From an uncultured Pelagibacteraceae bacterium (GTDB lineage Bacteria; Pseudomonadota; Alphaproteobacteria; Pelagibacterales; Pelagibacteraceae): DNA of 64,000 bases. The notes under the pieces are model-generated. The model was given only the letters and a program-made list of their open reading frames with translations, searched no databases and was not told the DNA's origin. The stretch is from contig CACKWM010000004.1 of the NCBI GenBank assembly GCA_902603905.1, forward strand, positions 16,163-80,162, read 5' to 3'. Position 1 is the stretch's first letter; every line of letters starts with the position of its first letter. The position numbers and the translations under genes are program-made. Shown piece by piece: positions 51,552-59,180 of this stretch.

Positions 51552-52679
51552 ATGGTAAAAGTAATTAAAAAAGGTCTAGAAACATCTGTTCAAGATTATC
51601 CTGGAAGAATTGGAACTCTAAATCTGGGCTTTCCACCTTCAGGTCCAATGGATAGTTGGTCTTTTAGACTTGCTAATGTTTTAGTTGAAAATGAACCTGG
51701 TGCTGCAGCTTTAGAATGTCAGTTTATGGGTCCTACTCTTAAATTTAATAGTGATAGAATAATTGCTATTACAGGTGCTGACATGTCTCCCAAAATAGAT
51801 GGCAGTCCAGTTCCTTTATGGGAAAGCTTGGAAGTTAAAAAAGATCAAACTTTAGAAATGACTTTTGCAACAGTGGGTGCAAGATCTTATATTGCTTTTT
51901 CAGGAGGAATAAATACCACTCCATGGTTAGGTTCAAGATCAACTTTTCATAAAGCAGGAGTTGGTGGTATAGAGGGAAAAGCAATTCAAGATGGTCAAAT
52001 TATTCCTTTAAACAAATCTAAATCAGTGGCTGGAAGAAAAGTTAAAAAAAACTCTATACCAGTTATGTCCACAAACAAAAAATGGTCTGTAGAAGTTGTT
52101 AAAGGTCCTAATGATGATTGGGTTGATGAAAAAGGACATAAAATGTTTTTAAATTCTAATTGGAAGCTTCAATCTAAAAGTGACAGAACTGGTTATAGGC
52201 TAGAAGGACCCAAGTGGTCTTTTACAGAAAAAGCAACTCACAAAGGTTTAGAACATGGAACATTTCCTTCAAACATTATTGATCAAGGATATCCAGTGGG
52301 TGCAATAAACTTGGCTGGACAAACCCCAATTATACTAGTCAATGATGGTCCAAGCATGGGTGGATTTATTGTTCCTTACACAGTTCCATCAGCTTCTTTT
52401 TGGAAACTAGGACAAGCAAAACCGGGTGATAGTTTTAATTTTGTAGAAATATCAGTTGAAAAAGCTCAAACATTAAGAACTGAACAAACTATTATCTGCA
52501 GTGAAGCAAGTCTAATGTCATCTAAAAAAGAAAGTGGTTTATTACATGAAGCAGCAGCCAAAAAAATAGAACATATTAAAATAGTAGATTTTGATAAAGA
52601 AAAAATGAACGAAAAAATAAGAAATAAAATGATGGAAAAAAGAGGAATGAAAAATATAAAAGTTCGCTTTTTTAATTAA
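51552..52679 (+). CDS. pxpC: PxpC (KipA/AHS2) subunit with docking-like C-terminal tail
   Basis: Residues 1-330 are a KipA/AHS2 protein: TSVQDYPGRIGTLNLGFPPS, GPMDSWSFRLANVLV, AITGADMSPKIDG and the end PIILVNDGPSMGGFIVPYTVPSA. It pairs with PxpB to form the ATP-dependent amidolyase or carboxyltransferase core. The last 40 residues are an added Lys-rich tail with KKIEHIKIVDFDKEK (337-351) and the end NIKVRFFN, the same motif as in the ABC ATPase and the 173-residue protein. At DNA level 21 bases in the motif (52585-52605) are identical to the ATPase gene. Confidence 0.9.
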   Translation: MVKVIKKGLETSVQDYPGRIGTLNLGFPPSGPMDSWSFRLANVLVENEPGAAALECQFMGPTLKFNSDRIIAITGADMSPKIDGSPVPLWESLEVKKDQTLEMTFATVGARSYIAFSGGINTTPWLGSRSTFHKAGVGGIEGKAIQDGQIIPLNKSKSVAGRKVKKNSIPVMSTNKKWSVEVVKGPNDDWVDEKGHKMFLNSNWKLQSKSDRTGYRLEGPKWSFTEKATHKGLEHGTFPSNIIDQGYPVGAINLAGQTPIILVNDGPSMGGFIVPYTVPSASFWKLGQAKPGDSFNFVEISVEKAQTLRTEQTIICSEASLMSSKKESGLLHEAAAKKIEHIKIVDFDKEKMNEKIRNKMMEKRGMKNIKVRFFN

Positions 52680-52699
52680 AAAAAATACGAAAGAATTTT

Positions 52700-52918
52700 A
52701 TGACAACAGAAGTTAAAACAACTGTGCCAGGCAATATGTGGAAAGTTTTGGTTAAAGAAGGAGATATTGTAAAAAAAGGAGACCCTTTATTCATTATGGA
52801 AGTTATGAAAACAGAAGTTCATCATGACGCGCCTGTAGATGGAAAAGTGATTAAAGTTAATGTTGTTAATGATCAAGAGGGTATAGATCCAGGTACAGTA
52901 GCGGTAATAATTGAATGA
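52700..52918 (+). CDS. Stand-alone biotin carboxyl carrier domain (72 residues)
   Basis: The protein is a single biotinyl domain, with biotin attachment Lys37 in IMEVMKTEVHH. The usual motif is AMKM; VMKT is found in some family members and need not be inactive. VPGNMWKVLVKEGDIVKKGD is the preceding hammerhead turn. It should carry CO2 from the biotin carboxylase half of the fusion to the PxpB/PxpC carboxyltransferase. Its stop overlaps the next start as ATGA. Confidence 0.9.
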   Translation: MTTEVKTTVPGNMWKVLVKEGDIVKKGDPLFIMEVMKTEVHHDAPVDGKVIKVNVVNDQEGIDPGTVAVIIE

Positions 52919-53124
52919 TAAAAAAAATAACAAAAGAAACTTCATATATAAGAATAATAAACGATCTCTCTGAAGATATAGGAATATCAAAAGAAGAAAC
53001 GAAAAGTTTAGTTGATGTAGCTTTATCTTCTACTGACCTTAGAGATGTAAATTATGAAAATCTAAAGGAAGAAATTACAACATTTCTCGTTATTAATATT
53101 TTTTTTCTTATCTGTAAATTGTAA
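52915..53124 (+). CDS. Small hypothetical protein coupled to the biotin carrier (69 residues)
   Basis: The start overlaps the carrier stop as ATGA, which suggests translational coupling. The product is charged at first (SYIRIINDLSEDIGISKEET, then DVALSSTDLRDVNYENLKEE) and ends in a short hydrophobic stretch (ITTFLVINIFFLICKL) that may reach a membrane. No family is recognised. A chance frame cannot be excluded, but the coupling is in its favour. Confidence 0.5.
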   Translation: MIKKITKETSYIRIINDLSEDIGISKEETKSLVDVALSSTDLRDVNYENLKEEITTFLVINIFFLICKL

Positions 53125-53129
53125 TTTTT

Positions 53130-53729
53130 ATGCAAGACCAAATTATTTTGTACAATGGTCCAAACTCTCCTTTTGGAAGAAAAACTAAAATAACCTCTTT
53201 AGTACAAGAAATAAAATTGGAAGAAAAAATTATTAATGTTTACGAAGCTGATTTTTTAGATAAGCATAACCCTATAAGGAAAATTCCAACATTAGTGGTT
53301 AATAAGTTAGCAATTATAGATAGTGATAATATTTGCTTGTATCTTGATACAATATCAAAAAAAAATACATTATTTCCTAAAAAAAAATATTGGGAAATAA
53401 TGTCAATGACTTCGATTGCTAATGGATTAATGGAGTCGGTGCTGGAAAGACGTATGGAAATGATTAGACCTGATAGTGAAAAAAGTAACAATTTCATCAA
53501 CAAACAGGAAGTAAGAATTACAAGAACCATCAGCTGGTTAGAAAATAACTGGAATAATTACAATGACTCTTATTTGACCATGGATCAAATTGCGATTGCA
53601 TGTGCTTTGGATTACACTATTTATAGATTTAACGATAAGTGGAGAACACATAATACAAAACTTAATAAGTGGTTTAGCAATTTTTTAGAAAAAGATTTTA
53701 TGAAATCTACATTGCCACGTGAAAAATAA
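53130..53729 (+). CDS. Glutathione S-transferase-like protein
   Basis: The 199-residue protein has the thioredoxin-like N-terminal GST domain (IILYNGPNSPFGRKTKITSL, with the cis-Pro in KIPTLVV and the following DSDNICLYLD) and an all-helical C-terminal domain (LTMDQIAIACALDY). It is cytosolic. The substrate and link to the amidolyase operon are unknown; it begins five bases after the 69-residue gene. Confidence 0.85.
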   Translation: MQDQIILYNGPNSPFGRKTKITSLVQEIKLEEKIINVYEADFLDKHNPIRKIPTLVVNKLAIIDSDNICLYLDTISKKNTLFPKKKYWEIMSMTSIANGLMESVLERRMEMIRPDSEKSNNFINKQEVRITRTISWLENNWNNYNDSYLTMDQIAIACALDYTIYRFNDKWRTHNTKLNKWFSNFLEKDFMKSTLPREK

Positions 53730-53731
53730 GT

Positions 53732-54703
53732 ATGATTAAAGCAGCTTCAATAGGATTAGGATGGTGGTCAGATGAACTTGCAAAATCAATTCAAGGAAAA
53801 AGTAAAAAAATTAAAATTGTAAGTTGTTATTCTAAAAGCAAAAAAAAAAGAATTAATTTTTCAAAAAAATATAAAACTAATTATCATGACTCTTTCATGG
53901 CCATACTTAAAGATCCCAAAATTGATGCAATAATATTAACAACTCCACATTCACTACATTCAAAACATGCCATTCAAGCAATGCAAAATGGAAAACATGT
54001 TTTTGTAGAAAAACCAATGGCAACAAAATTTTCAGATGCAAAAAAAATGTATTTAATGGCAAAAAAATATAAAAAAACTTTATCTGTTGGACATAACAGA
54101 AGATACTCTAGTGTTTTTGATTTTATTAATAATTTAAATCGAAAAAAAAAAATTGGGAAAATATTACATATCGATTCAAATTTCTCTGCTCCAGGCGCTT
54201 TAAATTATAAAAAAAAATTTTGGCGTTCAAATAAAAAAGAAAGTCCAGGAGGAGCAATAGCTGGACTTGGTATACATATGATAGATTTAATGTGTTATTT
54301 TGGAGGAAAAGTTAGATCAGTACAATCATTGGTAAAAAGGTATGCTGTAAAAGTAAACATTGATGACACTACTTCTGCTCTTTTTGAATTTAATAATTGT
54401 ACAGGAAACCTAACTACTATTTTTGCTTGTCCTTACACTTCAACATTTAATATTTTTGGAACTAATATGAATATTTTTTCCAAAGTAGATAAAAATAAAA
54501 TCAAAATAGTTAAAAAAAATGGAAGCGTTCAAAAAATAAATTTAGCTAATAAAGATACTCTTTTTTTAGAACTACAAGAATTTGCTAGCAGTTGTAATAA
54601 TAAAAAAAAATATAGAATAAAAAATTCTGAAGCTGCTCATAATGTCAAAGTTATGGAAGCAATTGTTAAATCTTCTAAAAAAAATAAAAAAATATATTTA
54701 TAA
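53732..54703 (+). CDS. Gfo/Idh/MocA-family oxidoreductase
   Basis: The 323-residue protein has an N-terminal Rossmann fold (AASIGLGWWSDELAKSIQG) and the family's EKP motif (GKHVFVEKPMATKF), with AIAGLGIHMIDLMCYFGG in the C-terminal sheet domain. Such enzymes oxidise sugars or other polyols with NAD(P). It starts two bases after the GST gene and ends next to a convergent gene. Substrate unknown. Confidence 0.88.
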   Translation: MIKAASIGLGWWSDELAKSIQGKSKKIKIVSCYSKSKKKRINFSKKYKTNYHDSFMAILKDPKIDAIILTTPHSLHSKHAIQAMQNGKHVFVEKPMATKFSDAKKMYLMAKKYKKTLSVGHNRRYSSVFDFINNLNRKKKIGKILHIDSNFSAPGALNYKKKFWRSNKKESPGGAIAGLGIHMIDLMCYFGGKVRSVQSLVKRYAVKVNIDDTTSALFEFNNCTGNLTTIFACPYTSTFNIFGTNMNIFSKVDKNKIKIVKKNGSVQKINLANKDTLFLELQEFASSCNNKKKYRIKNSEAAHNVKVMEAIVKSSKKNKKIYL

Positions 54704-54704
54704 T

Positions 54705-55541
54705 TTAATCGTAATAAAACATTGGTGCTTTTTTCCAATCGGCCCAAGAAACAGGATCATGTCCCCAAACAACTTTTGCATCATATTCTTTTGCAACTTT
54801 TCTTAATTTTTTAACTGATGCAGCAGCATCAGAAGAAGAAGCAACAAGTCCTGGTAAACATTTATCGCACCAGTGATCACCAGTATAACAAGCATCACCA
54901 GTAAATAGCATATAGCCAGTTTTTGGAAGATTAACTAATACTGATTGATGACCTGGTGTATGTCCAGGTGTAAATATTACTTTTATAACTCCATCGCCAT
55001 AAACATCATAAAAATCAGTTTTTCTACCTTGTAAAAATTTCCAACGAATATTCGGTTTATCAAAATCTGCTCTAATGTAAGCTGGTTGTGAAAACCAATC
55101 AGGATTAAATGCATAATCATATTCTAATCTTTGTGTAATATGTGTAGCGTTTGGAAAATGTCCAATTGCACCTGAGTGATCTAGGTGAAGATGGGTTTGT
55201 ATTACATATTTAACATCTTCAGGTTTGGTATTAACGCTTTTTACCACATCTTTACACCACTCTGATACTTTCATAACCGGATCATAGGCTTCGACTACCG
55301 AGCCCCAATGTTTGTGTTTATCCAAAGCTGCTTCTATTGGCATTCCACCGTCAATAATTACATCTCCTTCAGGATGTTTAATTAAAAACCATGGTACTGG
55401 TATTTCATAAGGTTCTTCACCTTGGTTCATTTTTATAAATTTTAATTTTGTTTTAATTGATCCTGTTTGAAACATGTATAATTTAATACCTGAGTTGAAT
55501 TTTTTTGTTTGTTCAAAAATATCTTTATCTTTTTCTTTCAT
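54705..55541 (-). CDS. Metallo-beta-lactamase-fold hydrolase, lactonase-like
   Basis: The ATG at 55541 is chosen; a longer frame from a TTG would overlap the preceding gene. The 278-residue protein has the metal motif QTHLHLDHSGAIGHF, DGGMPIEAALDKH, TPGHTPGHQSVLV and GDACYTGDHW, as in AttM/AhlD-type N-acyl-homoserine lactone lactonases. In this operon a lactone or ester formed in amide breakdown is as likely as a signal molecule. Confidence 0.85.
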   Translation of the reverse strand: MKEKDKDIFEQTKKFNSGIKLYMFQTGSIKTKLKFIKMNQGEEPYEIPVPWFLIKHPEGDVIIDGGMPIEAALDKHKHWGSVVEAYDPVMKVSEWCKDVVKSVNTKPEDVKYVIQTHLHLDHSGAIGHFPNATHITQRLEYDYAFNPDWFSQPAYIRADFDKPNIRWKFLQGRKTDFYDVYGDGVIKVIFTPGHTPGHQSVLVNLPKTGYMLFTGDACYTGDHWCDKCLPGLVASSSDAAASVKKLRKVAKEYDAKVVWGHDPVSWADWKKAPMFYYD

Positions 55542-55552
55542 AAATAACAGTT

Positions 55553-56722
55553 CTACCAAGCTGACTGATAAATGCTAAGTGCATCTGATTCAGTTACTTC
55601 TCTTGGATTATTAACTAATAGTCGTGTTTGTTTCATTGCATCACTTGCCATTTTTTCACATGCATTTTTTGGAATATTAACCTCTCTTAATTTTTGTGGA
55701 AGACCTAATCTCTTAGACAAATCTTCTAGTTTATCAATAAACTCTGCACAAACAGCTTGTGTTCCTTGATTAATGTTTAAATTGGGAAAAACATATGGTC
55801 CAAGCTCAGCATAATTTTTAGCTGCCTTTGTATCAATGCTATTAAATCTAAGTACATAAGGTAAAACTAATGAATTCGAAAGTCCATGTGAAACATGAAA
55901 AGTTCCTCCTATTGGATAAGCAAGAGCATGAACTGCCGCAACCGGAGAATTAGCAAAAGCTTTTCCTGCTAACATAGCTCCAATAAGCATATTTCCTCTA
56001 GCTTCAATATTTGAACCATCAAAAACAGCTTTTTCTATAGAGCCTCCAAGTAGCTTTAACGCCTCAATTGCCAGCATTTTTGAAATAATATTATTGTTTT
56101 TATTTGAAGATGCATATCCTTCAATCGCATGAACCATTGCATCAATTCCTGTTGCTGCCGTAGTCCCAGCTGGAAGACCTAATGTAAGACTTGGATCTAA
56201 AATTGCTAAATCTGGTAAAATTATTGTTGAAGAAACTCCTTTTTTTTCTTCTTCTCCAACTGTGATGATTGATACAGGAGTGACTTCAGAGCCAGTTCCT
56301 GCTGTAGTTGGTATTAACACTAAAGGTAAACGCGGTCCTTTTGCATTTGCAACTCCCCAGGCTTTTTCTAAATCTTCATTAGAACCAAGTATCAAAGCTG
56401 TTAGTTTAGCTACATCCATTGATGATCCTCCACCAAAACCAATAACTCCTGTTGCTTTAAATTTTTTTCCAATCTCTATTGCTGTTAAAAGAGTTTTTTT
56501 AGATGGATCAGCTTCTACTTCATCAAAGACTTCAACCTCTCCCATTGTTTTTAATTCTTGTATAGTTGGCTTGGTTAATCCTAAAGACATTAATCCTTTA
56601 TCTGTAATAAACAAAATACGAGAACCAAGTTTATTAAATATTTCTTTACACGAATTTTTTGCTTCTCCACTTCCAAATCGAAGTCCAGGAGTTGTGTTGA
56701 ATTGAAAATTATTTAAAGTCAT
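55553..56722 (-). CDS. Iron-containing alcohol dehydrogenase
   Basis: The 389-residue protein is a group III (iron-type) alcohol dehydrogenase: GFGGGSSMDVAKLTALI, VLIPTTAGTGSEVTPV and the metal-site histidines in DAMVHAIEGYAS, AAVHALAYPIGG and VSHGLSNSLVL. Substrate is open. It sits between the symporter and lactonase-like genes with six- and eleven-base gaps, so it is part of the second DMFase operon. Confidence 0.92.
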   Translation of the reverse strand: MTLNNFQFNTTPGLRFGSGEAKNSCKEIFNKLGSRILFITDKGLMSLGLTKPTIQELKTMGEVEVFDEVEADPSKKTLLTAIEIGKKFKATGVIGFGGGSSMDVAKLTALILGSNEDLEKAWGVANAKGPRLPLVLIPTTAGTGSEVTPVSIITVGEEEKKGVSSTIILPDLAILDPSLTLGLPAGTTAATGIDAMVHAIEGYASSNKNNNIISKMLAIEALKLLGGSIEKAVFDGSNIEARGNMLIGAMLAGKAFANSPVAAVHALAYPIGGTFHVSHGLSNSLVLPYVLRFNSIDTKAAKNYAELGPYVFPNLNINQGTQAVCAEFIDKLEDLSKRLGLPQKLREVNIPKNACEKMASDAMKQTRLLVNNPREVTESDALSIYQSAW

Positions 56723-56728
56723 GAATTA

Positions 56729-58795
56729 TTATACAAAATAAACATAGAATATTATTGAAAATATTGCCATTCCTATAAGAATTAATATCCAACCATAGCC
56801 TGTTCCAACTTTATCTATATAGTTAACTTCTCCTTGAACCTCATCTGGCTTTTTATATAGATCGTTTGCTTGAATAGGTTTGTTTGGCAAAGTTGATAAA
56901 TCCATTTTACTTGCCAAAAACCAAATTAACCCTATGCCAAATAACCACCAAATCAACTGATATCCCCAAATAGACGGTATCTTAAGTATCCAAGATTCAT
57001 AGCCAGCTCCAGGTTCTCCAAAAAAACTATTTCCAAGAATTTGCCCTGGACCAACTCCAAAAAAAAGCCAGATTAAAGCAATTACATAAGCAAATGATCT
57101 TAGTTTTGTTCTGCTTGGATGTAAGCCCATATGTTCATTTAAAAAATCATGAAACTTTTGTCTGTGTGGTCTGTAAATATCAATTTTTGTAATATTAGAA
57201 AAAGCAGAAATAGAAAAACAGATAAAAACGTTAAATAACATTCCCCATACACCTGAATGTATCGTTAGTGGCCACCTTCCCCAAGGCAATCTGTTTCCGG
57301 CTATTTGTTGTCCAATAGTTTCAGTCAAAATTACAATGATTATTCCAATAACTAATCCAAAAATTGCTGCTCCTCTTGTTATCCAAGGAAACCAAACTAG
57401 ACCAAGTAAAACAATTAAAAACTGAAAGGCTATAGAAATTGCTATTCCGCTAAAAATTACCATTGCTGGCTTAGCAAATGTTGCTAAATAAAGTGATGCT
57501 AAAAATACTAACATCATTATTATACGAGCAGCAGCACGTTCTTTTTCCCAATTTATGTTTTTATTAATATAAGCTTTATATAAATCCCTTGTAATAATAC
57601 TTCCTGATGTCATTAATAAAGCTGCAGCTGTTGACTGAAGTGCTGCAATCAATCCAACTGCTAATAAGCCAGTTAACCAAAGAGCATGCTTGTCCATTAA
57701 ACTTATAATGTGATAAATTATTAATGAATGATCTTTGTTAGAAACTTCTGGCAGCAAAGTACTTATTGAAAGACCGCTCTTATTAATTTCTGCATTTGCT
57801 CCTAATAAATTCGCACCGATTCCTTGATATGTTGCAAATACAAATAATAAAAAACCTACGATAACAGCAGATCCCCAAACTTGATAATAAGAAAAAGCTT
57901 TTGGGTGTTTTGCTGAATAACTCCACATGGAAAATGAAGGTGAAAGAACTATTCCCATAAAAGAAAGTGTAAAAGTAAAAATCATCATTGCAGTCCAGGG
58001 ACCACCAACTGCCTCGTTCTTTCCTAGTCCTGATACCCATTGAACAACACCTGGTAAGGCAAAATATCCATTATAATCACCACCTCCATAACCATTGGTA
58101 GTTTCCCAAGAACTCATATTTGTGCTTGCAACCTTTGCTAATGCTTTGCCAAAAGTTTCAAAATTTCCAATTAAAGAATAAACGATAATTCCTAAAAGAA
58201 TTACTGTCAAAAAATAAAGCCAAGATTGAACCACTCCTACGGTAACAATAGATTTAAAACCTCCTCTCGTTACATAGAACAAAACAATTATGGAAATTAT
58301 CCACATGCTTAATTCCCTAGAAACATGTCCTTCAGTTAAGGTATTGACTAAGTAGCCTGTGGCGCCAAAAAAAACTGCAATTAAGGGTATTGCTATAAAA
58401 AAAGTTACTATGACTGAAATAACACGGATTGCATCACTCTTATAGTAATCATAATACATTTCACCTGGAGTGATATATCCAAACTTTTTGCTTAACATCC
58501 ATTGTCTCTTAAAAAAAAATATACTTCCTAAAGGAACTGTTATCGCAACAAAAGCTGTTCCAACATATTGAAAGCCATCATGAAAAATAAGATTTACCTG
58601 GGATATAACTGTTAAACCAGCAAATGTAGCCGCTGTTGCTGCAAAGAAAAAAACCCATGATGAAACATTTCTGTTTGCTAAATAATATTTCTCTGCACTG
58701 TCAGAATTATATTTTGATCCTCTTACACCCCAAAAAAAACAATAAGCAGCATACAACAAAATAAAAATAAACAACCAAAGAGATTTTTCGGACAT
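56729..58795 (-). CDS. Sodium:solute symporter-family transporter
   Basis: The 688-residue protein has a dozen or more hydrophobic helices of the SSS (SLC5-like) fold, e.g. VSSWVFFFAATAATFAGLTV, WLYFLTVILLGIIVYSL, LTGLLAVGLIAALQSTAAALL. It is longer than most SSS members, with added helices near the C-terminus. It probably imports the substrate of the neighbouring amidase by sodium symport; the substrate is unknown. Confidence 0.88.
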   Translation of the reverse strand: MSEKSLWLFIFILLYAAYCFFWGVRGSKYNSDSAEKYYLANRNVSSWVFFFAATAATFAGLTVISQVNLIFHDGFQYVGTAFVAITVPLGSIFFFKRQWMLSKKFGYITPGEMYYDYYKSDAIRVISVIVTFFIAIPLIAVFFGATGYLVNTLTEGHVSRELSMWIISIIVLFYVTRGGFKSIVTVGVVQSWLYFLTVILLGIIVYSLIGNFETFGKALAKVASTNMSSWETTNGYGGGDYNGYFALPGVVQWVSGLGKNEAVGGPWTAMMIFTFTLSFMGIVLSPSFSMWSYSAKHPKAFSYYQVWGSAVIVGFLLFVFATYQGIGANLLGANAEINKSGLSISTLLPEVSNKDHSLIIYHIISLMDKHALWLTGLLAVGLIAALQSTAAALLMTSGSIITRDLYKAYINKNINWEKERAAARIIMMLVFLASLYLATFAKPAMVIFSGIAISIAFQFLIVLLGLVWFPWITRGAAIFGLVIGIIIVILTETIGQQIAGNRLPWGRWPLTIHSGVWGMLFNVFICFSISAFSNITKIDIYRPHRQKFHDFLNEHMGLHPSRTKLRSFAYVIALIWLFFGVGPGQILGNSFFGEPGAGYESWILKIPSIWGYQLIWWLFGIGLIWFLASKMDLSTLPNKPIQANDLYKKPDEVQGEVNYIDKVGTGYGWILILIGMAIFSIIFYVYFV

Positions 58796-58811
58796 TTAAT
58801 CCTTTTTAAAT

Positions 58812-59180
58812 TTAGGTGCAACGCCTTGGTGCTGATTCACCTCGCTCTTTTTTAATTCTTTCTGCTTCTTTTTGTGCTGCTTCAATTGATGTAAAAACTT
58901 TATCTTCATACAAAATAAATGGCTTAGCTCTATCAGCATTAAGCTGGGCCACACACCATTCTTTACCAGGCTTAGTGCACATTACCATGTAAGCTCCCGG
59001 TATAGGTCCATATTTTCTATTATTTAGAGTAAAAAGACTTTTAGCTAGTTCATTTAGTTTATCTTCATCTAAATTTCCTAAAGCATTTTTTTCTAATTCA
59101 TTAAAAGGTGTAACATTATCAGATCCTAATATGCTTTTACCGCCTGTTCCTTCTGGTCTTGTAAATTGAGGTTTATTCAT
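58812..59180 (-). CDS. Hypothetical protein with a DmfA1-like second half (122 residues)
   Basis: Residues 1-65 are polar and unassigned. From the Cys in YMVMCTKPGKEW to EAAQKEAERIKK the protein can be aligned to the DmfA1-like protein at 61560-61979 with one single-residue gap: shared Cys, a Trp/Tyr seven positions later, Arg, Pro, Glu, Phe, Ser and EA. This suggests a distant third copy of the small-subunit fold, but the match is weak and by eye. It overlaps the large-subunit stop and precedes the symporter by 16 bases. Confidence 0.55.
   Translation of the reverse strand: MNKPQFTRPEGTGGKSILGSDNVTPFNELEKNALGNLDEDKLNELAKSLFTLNNRKYGPIPGAYMVMCTKPGKEWCVAQLNADRAKPFILYEDKVFTSIEAAQKEAERIKKERGESAPRRCT

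Noticed and set aside
52796-52815. VMKT in place of AMKM at the biotin site, suggesting a dead carrier
   Set aside because: Variants at the flanking positions are known and the modified Lys is present.
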